Shown here: in pieces, positions 28,001-36,900 of the stretch
Layout of the letters: every line of letters begins with the position of its first letter
Numbering within the stretch: position 1 is the stretch's first letter
NCBI GenBank assembly: GCA_026261815.1
Contig: JAMPIT010000434.1
Coordinates: 14,629,001-14,693,000, forward strand
Length of the DNA: 64,000 nt
DNA from: Monarcha castaneiventris obscurior
Lineage: Eukaryota > Chordata > Aves > Passeriformes > Monarchidae
Direction: 5' to 3'
The notes under the pieces: generated by a model
The model's input: only the letters and a program-made list of their open reading frames with translations
What the model was told of the DNA's origin: nothing
The model's database searches: none
Translations under genes and position numbers: made by a program

Positions 28001-31000
28001 TGCTAGGGAACTGAGAAGTCTGAAAAGGCAAACAGTGAAACAGAACAGATAATTACTACTAATACAAACAACACATCTACAACCTATTACAGGGCTTCAC
28101 ACTGCAAGAAAATATTTAGACAGCTGAATACCATTGCTAACCAAAGCAGACTCACTAAACCATATGAAATGGTCTTAGAAGATTCTGTTCACAGCAGGCT
28201 CATACCTGAATGTATGAACCAGGTTCATACATAGATTTGTCCAGCTATAAAGCAAAAGTGAACCGAATAGAATCCATTGATAGCAGTTCACATAACTTCA
28301 TGTTTAAATTAAAAAATTCCTGGCAATGCATATTTTAACACCTCAGCATTCAGTGTCAAACTGACATATGCTTACAAGTTTTCTAGAGTGCTAAGGAAGA
28401 ATTCACCCATCTGTGGACTACATCTGCTTCTACCTCTGGCTCCTCATTTTACAGATGAACACTCCACCTCCAGCACACAGGAAACAGAAAATTGCCTAAC
28501 ACTTGTGAAAATTGAATAACCTAATGGGCACAGAAGATGGAAAGTAATGGACACAGCTCACCAGAGACTCAGGATAAGCAGCCAGGCATCACCCCAGTCC
28601 CCACATCTTCAGTCTGAAAAGAGTCATAATGGGAACCAAGCCCAAATAAACTGTTCTGTCAAGACTTACCACTGTAGTGACTCCTAGGAGCCTGTTACAA
28701 CTTAGGCACAGTTAGCTCAGTCTTTTGTTTGCTAAAATTTGCAACTGGGACTGGGTTTGTCTCCTTCTAACAAGCCCCTTCACCAGAAAACATGGACAGG
28801 TATGACAAATAGGATCAAGGTATCTTTATTTGTACCAGGAGTTTGACTTTTCAGTCTACAAAGAGTATGTTTCAGACCTGTTGTAAGGGGAAAAGCTGCT
28901 AATGATTTGCTGAATTTCAATGCAGAAGTAAAACTGATGGATTTGGATAAAAAATAACACATCTGCCAACTAATGGACCAGGCAAAATCCAGCTGCATTT
29001 CCTATTCACAACTCCTTGCTTTGCTACCTACCCAGTAACCCTTTAAATATTTCTTACTGTTTCAGGTATTTCTGAGACATACCTCCTAAAAAGAAAAGGT
29101 TGTTTTTAATACTAAGCATTACATTACCATCCATACAAATAATCTTCTTCTAGGGAGAATGTTCATCTTGTGTTTTCTGTGTTTGTTCTTGCTAACATAC
29201 CACAAAAGGAACCATTAGGCAAGTATTGATTGCATATGGCATACATGGCCTATCATCACCTCATCATCTATGCCTCTCTCTATCAAAGCAATAAACCAGT
29301 TAAAGGCTAGAAAAAGTCATTACTTCTTTACTGCCACATCAATTTAGGAAAAAAAAAAAAAAAGCCCTTTAAAAAGTGTGTTAGAAGGAAGTATTGCATT
29401 TCACAAAGCTATCATTTGTGATAAAAAAAGTACAGTGGAGGTGGCTGAAATCAGAGCCAGCGTAAGACGCTGTAAAGAAATCACAGTATGAGTCAAAACA
29501 TGCAGTTCAGAGCAGGGCCAAATCACACCATGGTAGATAGAAGCCAAAGGCACAAATGAATAAACTGATTTGCAAAATACACCTGAAATCAAAGGCAGAA
29601 ATACAACTCAGACCTCCAAACTGCCAAATTACAGCATCAAGTCTGTCTGCAGCTCACCTGCCTATCTCTTTTCCAAGTGCTTAAGTGATCTCCCAACTTT
29701 TCTCAGTGAAAAATGACAAGCATCTAAGGAGGTGCAGTGCAGTGTCTGACAGGCCCAGCCAACATCCTCTGCAAATTATATTTAACTTCCTTCTCAGAAT
29801 CTTCCTACCCGCCCTTGCTGCCTTATGGCTTCTGCTCTGTATAATCCCTCAGAGCATGTGAAAGAAAGTTCAGGCTTTCCATAAGGAAATGAATGCTTTC
29901 ATCCTCAACAGGGCAGGATTTTTCTGATCAGTCTGACAGTCTACAGATTTACATGTGTAAATTCTTCTGAAATCATGCACAACATTGTGAGTTCTGAGAT
30001 GAATCAGAACTGTAATCTTCAAAGCAAATTACTTACCAGATTAAAGTTTTCAGTTCTAAAATGCAAACTTTTAGTATATGTGTGATTACTCAGTGCCAAG
30101 CTTTTCTTGACCATTCTTTAAGGAGGTTGCACTGCAATCGTCATCTGTATGTACGTGGCTCAAGGACAATAAAGATAGATTTTAAATTTGCTTCTGTATT
30201 TGCAATTGGATCTGTCAGAGACAACAGTATCAAGCCGCTATTTCAAACACACAGGAAATTTGCCAGGAATACTTAAGATATCCTGAGGTAAGTCCCTAGC
30301 TTCAAATCAGTGTGTGGCAATTTAATTTTTTTAATGTTATTTCCCTCAGCAGCTTGCTTTGGCTAACTCCTCTGGACCAGGCTTTTTTATTTGTCATGCA
30401 TGACTAACTTCAGGCCTCCCAAGCTACAAAACTAGGCTTCTCCAATTTCAGTGGGTTTGGTTCAGGTATTCTCACAGTGCAGAGAAACCAAAAAGAACAA
30501 GTGCTCCTCAAAATAAGGCAAAAGTTTTCAAGTATACCTGAACAGGTGAGGTACCAACTGCAGCTGGCTGATGGCTGTATAACTCGGGCCTCTAAGAACC
30601 TTGCTGGCACAGCCCCTGCTCTCACAGTTAAGGCACTATTTGGAGCCAAGCACCTAGTCTGAAGCAAAGTCAGACTTCAAACTGTCTCACTTTCTTTTAC
30701 TGGCAACACCAATTGCCAGTAATATAAAAACATGTAAATATAAGCATAAACAACTGGGGAAGAGGGGGAGGCACAAGCACAAAGCAAAGCAATATTAGGT
30801 CTATTGTAGGAGTAGCATGAACAATTTTGCAATTTAACACCTCATTTAGGAACAACTCTTCCTTGTCAGTGCAGTGAGTGTTAGCTCTGCATGAATGAAG
30901 CTAGAGGGTACCAAAGCAGATCTCTCACATGGTTGCTGTCCCTTAGTAGCTGCATTTTATGGAGGAATATTATGGCCAAATGTGGATTGTCCAGATACAG

Positions 31001-31919
31001 GTGAAAGCATCTTAGCCAAGTGATCAGCACTGACTAGTGTAGTATGGCTCTTGTCTCAAATTCCCAACTTCCTCCCAAATCTGCTGACCAGCCCAAGTCT
31101 GGGACAGCTTGGTAGGAGCTCTGCAGGTCATCTTTCAACAGGACAAATAACACTGGTAATGTCAGTAAAGTGTGGCAGATCCATTTTGATGGGAAATCTG
31201 CCCTGGCATATTAGGAGGGTGCCAAAACTGCAATTCAAAGATTGATGCCTCAAAGTCAGGAGAAGCAAGGTTGGAGCAGAGGTGTTACAGTAACTCCATC
31301 CAAAAACCAGAGCACTCAGCTGCCATTCCTTGCAGGAGGTCAGCCTGTGCTTGTGTGGCATCAGGGCTGCCTGTCTGCTCTGAATCTGCTCGCCCAAGGA
31401 CAGGACAGAACCGGACAGACCAGCTTAGAAACAGCTGAATGTTTCCTTTGTTAGGAAAGCTGTTTGAAAGGTCTTTCCTATGCTTGCCCACTGGCAAACT
31501 GTTTCAGGAATGCATAAGACAAATCCCTGAATGAATTGCAGTACAGGTACTAAAACATGTAAATCAGTAATTTAAGCCCAGTGGCTGTAATTGTGCAGCC
31601 TCATCAAGACACAGGAACTTTCCAATAATATAGACCAACACACTGGCACACACTAACAGATGCTCTAAGCATGAACAAACACTGGGAACTTTCTTTTTTC
31701 ACTATCACCCAAGAATGCTATGTCTGGTATGCATATACTTGAGTATTTGGTCTTGGGACAAGATTTTTATTTACCCTCCTACCATACAGACACTTTTAAC
31801 AGCAGAGCAAGAGACCACCAAATTGAAATTTACTGCAGTGTGTTAAGAGCATATTAAATAAGATTTTAAATGTTTTATTGCACCACTTACCTTAAAGAAA
31901 CTATTAAACTGTCTACCAT
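3587..31919 (-). CDS. THSD4: THSD4 (ADAMTSL6) N-terminal coding region, four exons
   Basis: Minus-strand join 31919..31891, 28019..27950, 14220..13781, 4016..3587; the gene continues off the left edge. THSD4 is a secreted ADAMTS-like glycoprotein without a protease domain. It binds fibrillin-1 and promotes extracellular microfibril assembly, and variants of the human gene have been linked to thoracic aortic aneurysm (established knowledge). Seen here: a signal peptide (about residues 11-23 hydrophobic), a thrombospondin type 1 repeat (about 56-80), a spacer with the conserved IGPGKYGYGK block (187-196), and CIGAYKQYKLCNTN (310-323). All three internal junctions are GT-AG and keep frame: phase 2, phase 0, phase 2. 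The 323 residues are the N-terminal part of a protein of about 1,000 residues. The ADAMTS cysteine-rich and spacer modules and the other TSRs must lie on exons outside the window. ADAMTSL4 is the nearest alternative, but the motif identities favour THSD4. Confidence 0.93.
5317..5355. repeat. (GAT)n microsatellite
   Basis: This is an imperfect trinucleotide repeat of GAT/TGA units, interrupted by 'gaagatgacaac'. It lies deep in an intron and is probably length-polymorphic. Confidence 0.9.
7790..7895 (-). repeat. Possible MIR-like SINE relic
   Basis: Read on the minus strand, the segment starting 'gggagaggcagtgcatggtgg' and continuing through 'gactggtaggaac' to 'gttcccagatcc' follows the order of blocks in MIR-type SINEs (GAGGCAGTG.GGTGG, then GACTGGGAGTCAGGA, then GGTTC..TCCCAG). 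Similarity is partial. The same stretch can be read as an exon-like open frame with a 3' splice site at its upstream end (see findings), so both readings stay open. Confidence 0.3.
12823..12866 (+). repeat. G-rich run, possible quadruplex
   Basis: There is a run of G of about nine bases, then CTGGGG, and after a T-rich linker two GGG runs (ggttgggttgggtttt). The plus strand has enough G-tracts for a G-quadruplex, although the linker between the second and third tracts is long. Confidence 0.5.
13781..14220 (-). CDS. THSD4: THSD4 coding exon 3 (thrombospondin type 1 repeat)
   Basis: This 440-nt exon encodes residues 34-179 and two bases of Arg180. It starts VPQR directly after the acceptor CTGCAG (AG at 14222-14221) and ends ADKAG|GTACGG in nucleotide terms GAC AAG AG|GTACGG (GT at 13780-13779). 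Residues 56-80 form a TSP1 repeat with WGSWGPWSACSRSCSGG and the cysteines C65, C69 and C80. This repeat type commonly carries C-mannosylated Trp and O-fucose in secreted matrix proteins (family knowledge). ARTSVPLHR-like sequence (IRTSVPLHR, 126-134) and LRGSRH are also shared with human. One N-glycosylation sequon, NSS, starts at residue 153. The distal half is rich in Arg, Ala and Gly. The exon is far more GC- and CpG-rich than its flanking introns and looks like an intragenic CpG island. Confidence 0.94.
14426..14530 (+). repeat. G/T-rich low-complexity tract
   Basis: This is about 100 bases composed almost only of G and T, with several GGGG and GGGGG runs in the first 40 bases and TTG repeats in the last 30. 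The plus strand can form a G-quadruplex. It lies only about 200 bases 5' of coding exon 3 on the transcribed strand, where the nascent RNA would be C/A-rich. Confidence 0.75.
17030..17460 (+). mobile_element. Decayed CR1 LINE 3' fragment, plus orientation
   Basis: The order of blocks follows the 3' end of old CR1 elements: 'gaaaggctgaataaactgaagctgcttagttt', a 'gaggggg...aatgaca' block, '...ggaggaaaactacttagag', and 'tggaaacagattgcctgaggagat', which corresponds to the CR1 phrase for 'ggaacaggcttcctagggaggt'. Divergence is heavy, so this is an ancient insertion. The call is from memory of CR1 consensus and the ends are approximate. Confidence 0.55.
18775..19420 (-). mobile_element. Decayed CR1 LINE 3' fragment, minus orientation
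   Basis: On the plus strand the reverse complement of an old CR1 tail can be followed: 'gatcagaggcccatttaactcagtactgtgtttctgac', then 'ccactactggacttactgtccataaat', 'cttggcttccaaaagattgta', and near the end 'caccttttccactcc' with 'gcagtgctgcacacagtactccaaatgtg'. The last piece is diagnostic (CR1: 'agaactgcacgcagtattcaagatgtg'). The copy is long but heavily mutated. Its reading frames are broken. Confidence 0.65.
23293..23335. repeat. C/A-rich low-complexity tract
   Basis: This is a run of CCC and AAA words ('acccccaaaccaacaaacccc') in the same style as the G/T tract at 14.4 kb but on the opposite strand. It has quadruplex potential on the minus strand. Confidence 0.6.
25168..25197 (+). repeat. 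Poly(A) tracts
   Basis: There are two A-runs of about twelve bases separated by CC. It could be the tail of an old retroinsert, but the sequence on its 5' side matches no element I recognise. Confidence 0.5.
26995..27440 (-). mobile_element. Decayed CR1 LINE 3' fragment, minus orientation
   Basis: On the plus strand the reverse complement of old CR1 is followed in order: 'aaacttaagtttcctttgcctcagtttaaatctatttcttctcat', 'aacagctggccatta', 'tatttgaagattatatctgcc', 'agtcttccaatctttaga..aa', 'ctgctgctctccgtttctctccaatt', and 'ccaagacctcactaatgctgagcaggatgg'. Each has a counterpart in the CR1 consensus as I know it. The copy is truncated and not coding. It lies about 0.5 kb 3' of the donor of coding exon 2 in the transcribed direction. 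Confidence 0.68.
27950..28019 (-). CDS. THSD4: THSD4 coding exon 2 (signal peptide)
   Basis: This 70-nt exon contributes the last base of Arg10 and then residues 11-33: a hydrophobic run LLSSLAVLGFQFV followed by IPQPSIEHRK. It is the core and C-terminal part of the secretion signal. LGFQFV.PQPS..HRK is shared with human THSD4 as I remember it. The acceptor on the minus strand is a clean pyrimidine tract ending TTTTCAG (AG at 28021-28020). The donor is AAG|GTAAGC (GT at 27949-27948), giving a phase-0 junction after Lys33. There is no in-frame ATG upstream before a stop codon, which is why the start must be in a separate exon. The intron to exon 1 is about 3.9 kb and that to exon 3 about 13.7 kb. 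Confidence 0.9.
28020..31890. other. THSD4 intron between coding exons 1 and 2
   Basis: This is a 3.9-kb AT-rich intron bounded by GTAAGT (31890-31885) and TTTTCAG (28021-28020). I see no exon or definite repeat. A short A-run of 15 bases is at 29349-29363, and 31050-31450 is somewhat richer in G+C without a recognisable element. Confidence 0.6.
31891..31919 (-). CDS. THSD4: THSD4 coding exon 1 (start codon)
   Basis: This is a 29-nt coding segment at the 3' end of an exon I place at 31998..31891. It encodes MVDSLIVSL plus the first two bases of an Arg codon and ends at the consensus donor GTAAGT (31890-31885). Joined to the next exon it reads MVDSLIVSLR-LLSSLAVLGF, which aligns without gaps to the start of human THSD4 as I recall it (MVSHFMGSLS followed by 13 residues to FQFV). 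The start context is strong, with A at -3 and G at +4. An in-frame TAA lies six bases before the ATG, so the frame cannot extend upstream. The exon acceptor is a long pyrimidine tract ending in CTATAG at 32000-31999, which leaves a 79-nt untranslated leader in this exon and implies at least one further upstream non-coding exon. Confidence 0.85.
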
Positions 31920-31998
31920 GATCTTTTAATGCAAGGTATCTTGAAGTGAAAAATACCTCTTCACTGTGGTACAGCACAATGCCAATCACACAAAAATC
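31920..31998 (-). other. THSD4: THSD4 5' untranslated part of the start exon
   Basis: This is a 79-nt leader between the acceptor at 32000-31999 and the ATG at 31919. The acceptor is preceded by a run of about 20 mostly pyrimidine bases (TTTTTCTACTTTCTTTC), a strong 3' splice site. The leader is AT-rich and has no CpG character, so transcription probably does not start here. It most likely receives a spliced first exon from one of the CpG islands at 36.7 or 52 kb. The exon boundary is inferred from splice consensus only. Confidence 0.65.
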
Positions 31999-32489
31999 CT
32001 ATAGAAAGAAAGTAGAAAAATTAACACTGCTTATTCAGTATTTTCCATATAAAACTGCATACAGACCTACATTAGTCATCTCTACTTCAATTCTTGGGAC
32101 TTTACAGCAATTCAAACAGAATATCCAGTATGTGTTATAGGAATAAACTGTACGCACACCATTTTTTGCAACAGGATTTCAGCATTACCAAAGAGCTCTG
32201 CAGAAAGACTGTGGGATGCAAAATCTTGGTTTGATTCCCAATGAGGCAAATCTGATGTTAAACTTTCTTGCCTTTTTAATTCACATTCCTGGTATGTCAC
32301 TTGTGTAACAATAAAGCAAACAACCTTATTTAAAGTCTTGTGTTAATAAAATTCATAGAACTGAAAGTGGGTTACGGATTTCTAATGTACAGTAATATTA
32401 TTAATACACTCTGCATTTTGTGAGCAATGCAGGGATGATGATGCTGTGAGTGCTCACACCGTTTGCAGCAAAAAAGACCTGAAGAGCAG

Positions 32490-32600
32490 CATTGTTTCCT
32501 TTACTACAGATGGAAAACCCACCCACAATGAAGTTAAATGCCTTGCTCACAGTCAAGGAGGAAATCTGGGGTTAAACAGCATTCTGAATATAAATTTAAT
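32490..32600 (-). repeat. MIR-like SINE relic
   Basis: The plus strand reads 'ttactacagatggaaaac', then 'gaagttaaatgccttgctcacagtca' and 'ggaggaaatctggggttaaacag'. These are the reverse-complement blocks of the conserved MIR core (ACAGATGAGGAAAC, GGTTAAGTGACTTGCCCAAGGTCA, GGCAGAGCCGGGATTTGAACC). The match is partial but in the right order and spacing, consistent with an ancient copy. Confidence 0.55.
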
Positions 32601-34807
32601 TGATCCTTATTTCTAAGTACTATCACTGCATCACAACCACTGTGAACACACAGAAAACCTACCAGCCCTTGGGAGGATTACCCAAGTACACTTTCATTTG
32701 TTTGTAAATGATCTCAAATGTTCAGACATCTGGGAAGTTCTTATTTTAGTAAATTTGTAATCATATATTGGGCACCTAAAACACACCAGAATTTTCAGGC
32801 AGGAAAGAGATCCTTGCAGTAAGGACATACAGTATAAATCAGGAGGGCTGGGGGGATACTGGCAAGGAAGGAGGAAAAGAGGAAATAAAACACTATTCGA
32901 ACTGAACCCAAATCCATACATTTCAAAACTTGGTGAACCGCTGTCTGTATCTTTCTATTTACAAGTGGTTACATGTTGAAATGCAGTGGAGTGAAGAGAA
33001 ACAAGAGAACATTGCTGTTCACAGATAAAGAGCTCTCAATTTCTCTCAGACAGCCCGATAATTGAAAACTGCCTAGAATGGGACAGGACTGACAAGAATG
33101 TAAGAAATGTGCAGTTAGATAAGGTACAGATCCTGCTGCTAGGAAAATGCGGATTGTTTGCATGTAACTGGACAGGTTAAATATTCCCCACCCACTCCTA
33201 AAAATCAAACAACAATAAATTTGGTTTAGGAAGTCACAAAATATTTGCAATATCTTCAAAAGAGAATTGACTCATTATTTGATTATTTAGTTTTTTAAAT
33301 GGAAGGCATGAAAAGTTGAATACTTGGGAAAGTATCACAACAGAAGCTCTGTATGTAACAGGACTGAGTTACTCCTGAGGAAGAAAGCACTAAGGCTGAA
33401 CTAAACTTCATCCTCTCCTGCAGTTTCACAGTTGTCAGTAGATCTAAGAGGTTTTCTCAAACTTATTCACTGTTTTCACTACTTAACATTGTAAAATTGG
33501 CTTGTTATAAGATGGGAAGCACTTCTGAAAACAGATTTTCAGTCTAGCTCTCCTGCAACACTTCACACTGTTTGAGATTTTAGCACATTCAGTAAAAGCT
33601 ACATTCCTTTAAACATTAGGCAAGTCCACACATCCAGCACCACTACCAGGCATTTAGACAGATCCCCTAACACAGGACTTACTCATTCTGAACTGAGAAG
33701 GAAACAAATACCTCACTGCCTACAACCTGATTCTTAATTACCAGGCATACTGAGGCAACAGTCGTTTATATCACTTATTGAAGATGGAGAATCTGCCTGT
33801 AAAATGGATTGTAACCAACAAGGTTTCAAGTTCTTATCACCTTGGGTTTTTTTCCAGAGGTACTGTCTTTCAGATTTTTCACTCCACAATTATCTTTTCA
33901 TCCAACAACCTTCTATGGAGTGACACAGTCTCAAAAGAACACTGCTACAGGATACAAAAACACTGAAAAAGCAATGTACACCCCACTAATCCCTTCTATA
34001 AACTGCACCTCGTTTGAAAAGCAGAAACGATAATATGATAGGTCTAGTTTTGCAAAGAAACAAGAGAAGGACCCTGAATGTTTCTGGAGACTGTTCTTAA
34101 AAAGAGTTCGTGAAGTCCATGCATATGTTTTCAATTTTTTTCAGTTCATTTGTATCTTCATTGTCAATGGCAGGCTGCATTACTAACTCTACTTTCAACT
34201 GTATTTCAATGCCTTTTTCAAAACACCTCTTACCACGACTCACAGATGCATTTCTTTTGAAGTACCATTTGCAGCACATAGTGTAAAAACTGCTAAATAT
34301 TGAAGTGACTTAAGAGCTTGTTTTCCAAATTATTTAAGACCTTAGGTGCTTACAGCCTACTGAAAGGCATGTCATTTTGGCACTGGTGTCTCTGATATGA
34401 AAATGTGCAAACGTGACAATCATTTTCCCTCCAGAAGATCCAGGGCAAAATGAATACCTGAAATGGCTACACAGTTAACACTAGGATTGAATAACATGAA
34501 TTTGGCAGGGAAACTTTCAAAAGCCTGATGAGGTGTACTTGTGCTTGGTAAGTCTTGCATTGTAAAAGTCAAATTGCCTTCCCAGAAGGGGCTGAAAAGT
34601 GCTGTAGACCTATCTAGCAAAAGACTCTCTAGTAATCCTGCATACAGCAGAATAGATATCAATTTCTCAACTGGAACAACCCACACTCTTCTACTTCACT
34701 CTGCAAGACTCCACTGCATTAAAATATTTGACATTTCAGCAGTCTACCCTATTTCACTTACAAGCTGGATGAAAACAAGATCAATCTGTGAAACTGGGTG
34801 GAGGGGA

Positions 34808-34866
34808 AAAAAAACCAACAAAAACACACCCCTCCCAGAAAACCAATCAATCAAACAAACCAACAC
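34808..34866. repeat. C/A-rich low-complexity tract
   Basis: This is an A/C-only style stretch with 'aaaaaaaaccaacaaaaac' followed by 'caatcaatcaaacaaaccaac'. It is simple sequence and not coding. Confidence 0.6.
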
Positions 34867-35961
34867 ACCTGACAGGATGGAATAGAGTGCAAACCTCTCC
34901 AGAACCACGGGATGACAATCAAAGGGAGAGGTGTGTCACTGCATTTAATAAAATGTGCATTAAGTCACAGAAAATTAAAGGACCCTGCTTTAGTCTCCTC
35001 CCCTTTCACACTGCAGGTGAGTGGTTTTAACACCTTCCAACTGCTGTTGCCAGTCTCAGCAGTTACCCTACCAAGTAATGAGCCACTCGTAACCATCCCT
35101 TAATTTGGTATTTACTGACATTTACCCAGACTCCTTCTACCAACATTAGAAAATAAAAATACCGATTTGTAATGGAGATTTCAAAAAGGAGTGGAGATGG
35201 ATAATGGCAGTAAAAAAACAATCACAGAAATTTGCTGGTAAGGACAAAAAAGGATTTCTCAAAGAGTTAAATGACACAATACACAGAATTATCTGGACAG
35301 ACACCACAGACACTGTACAGAAAGTTAAGAAAAGAGGAAGAAAGTCCTTCTGGGAAGTCAAAGGTAAGATTTACTCTTCAGCTAATTAACTTCAAGAAAC
35401 GTCTTCCTACTAAGAGGTTTGAAATTCTGCAGAAAGCCAATGTTATCCTAACCTCTTAATTATCATGGGACCACTCACATGTGGTTTTTCATGTGACTGT
35501 ACCCTTTGTGTATTGTGAGTGGAGGGTATTTCACTTCCATGAATTCCAATGTCATTTTAGCATCAGTCTATACTTCTTGTAAGTCCTGTCAATGCACATA
35601 TATCCATCTGCATCTATGCATTAACTGTAACAGAAATTCCTGATTGTGTGTGTGTACAGTACCTACTTCAATAATCCAAGACCCTCTATTTTAACTCTCA
35701 GCAGGAATGTGAGATTTATCATATAGAAACATATGCTAACTCAGCCAAGTTCAGAAGTGCTCTGAGTGTTTAGCCTCTTTTACCTTGGTGACTTACATAT
35801 ATATGGAGCCAACTTCAATTTCCTTCAGTATTTCTCTTTTTGGTCAGATTATGCATCTTGCCAGCTACTGACAATGGCAACTTGAAGTAGCTATGAAAGT
35901 TGAGCATTGTTCCAAAGTCATGTTTCCACTGATAGGAAAAGTTCTCGTTTTGTAATATTGC

Positions 35962-35989
35962 GGGCGGCGGGGGGGGAAGGGGGGGGTGG
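35962..35989 (+). repeat. Long G-run, strong quadruplex candidate
   Basis: This is a 28-base stretch, nearly all G, built from GGG, GG, two runs of eight G and a final GG separated by one or two other bases. It is an isolated G-rich site about 0.65 kb to the left of the 36.6-kb CpG island. In the THSD4 direction it is just downstream of that island, on the non-transcribed-strand complement (C-rich RNA). Confidence 0.7.
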
Positions 35990-36639
35990 AAATCATAAAT
36001 AAAGATTATCTAGAAATACTTTAAATAAAATATTACACCCTTTAAGACTGTCTTTGAATCTGTTGCCTTGCACATTGGTAAAGTATAGTGTATCTGTTAG
36101 CTTAGTTGTTCAAATCTATTAAATCATGTTCAGTGCAAGTCCTTTGGATTGCATCCAAAATTCACTACATTCACAAGACTTTGATAAAGCACTCACAGTG
36201 TGCCAGGTTTATCTAGCTACATAATTTGTGCATACATCCAACAGCTTGAACTGCAGCTGTTGACACCTACCACCAGAGTTTTAATCTCTTCAAATATTCA
36301 TTAACTACATTAAAACATACACTTGTCTCTGAAAGCTGCATAACAGAGAAATCTAGCATTAGATCTGATGAAAAGTTCTGATACTTACATGAAGCAAACA
36401 TTTTATTAAAACAAAAATGGCGAGTTACTCCACCTAACCCTGCAGGTACCTTTCTTTTTTATTTGAAATGCTTTGAGAACTTTCAGGTTCTCCTTCTGGG
36501 TGTGCCCAGCACTACTGCAGTCCAAGAAAGCTCAGCGCCTGTCTCCAATATAAGCTTGATCAAGATCCAGTTTTAATTTCTTTGCCTGAAATGTCACACG
36601 CAGAGAGTGCAGTAAGCGTTCTCCACAAACAACAACATA

Positions 36640-36900
36640 CCCGAGCCATGCCCAGGGCCCTTACTCACAAGCTGAGCAGTCGCGTTCCAGGCGCAGCCCC
36701 GGGAGGCGCGGCTTTGGCTCCGGGCTCGGTGAGTCAGCCCCGGGCCGGGCCGGGCGGGCCGGGAGCGGCGAGCGCGGCACTCCCGGGGCCTGGGGCCCGC
36801 AGCAGCGCCCGCAGCAGCGCCGCTGCTCCGCGGGAGCGCCCAGCGCCCGCAGTGAACCGTGCGGAGGCTCACGGCCGTCCTGCAGTACTCGGCAATTTCG
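36640..36900 (-). promoter_or_regulatory. CpG-rich island, candidate alternative THSD4 promoter and first exon
   Basis: There is a dense cluster of CpG and GC boxes (about 36690-36850: ccgggccgggcgggccgg and related words) surrounded by AT-rich sequence. On the minus strand a full GTGAGT donor is at 36668-36663 (exon end CTT at 36669). It could splice to the acceptor at 32000-31999 and yield a non-coding first exon. On the plus strand another GTGAGT (36729-36734) overlaps a consensus AP-1 site TGAGTCA (36730-36736), so a divergent transcript is possible. No ATG-initiated conserved frame is visible, in keeping with a 5' untranslated exon. The transcription start cannot be placed from sequence. 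Confidence 0.55.
36730..36736 (+). promoter_or_regulatory. AP-1 consensus site TGAGTCA
   Basis: There is an exact TGAGTCA inside the CpG-rich island. A seven-base match is frequent by chance, but it sits centrally in a promoter-like island. Confidence 0.3.

Larger units (their letters stand above)
31999..36640. other. Intron in the THSD4 5' untranslated region
   Basis: This is non-coding, AT-rich sequence between the acceptor of the start exon and the first CpG-rich island. It holds a possible SINE relic at 32490-32600, a C/A-rich tract at 34808-34866 and a striking G-run at 35962-35989. Small basic open frames near 35204-35459 look like chance. Confidence 0.5.

Noticed and set aside
36669..36741. 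A possible signal-peptide exon of THSD4 in the 36.7-kb island (frame ending RLLSLL when joined to exon 2)
   Set aside because: The phase fits but there is no ATG in that frame before a stop. The exon at 31919..31891 gives an ATG, correct phase and exact alignment to the human N terminus.
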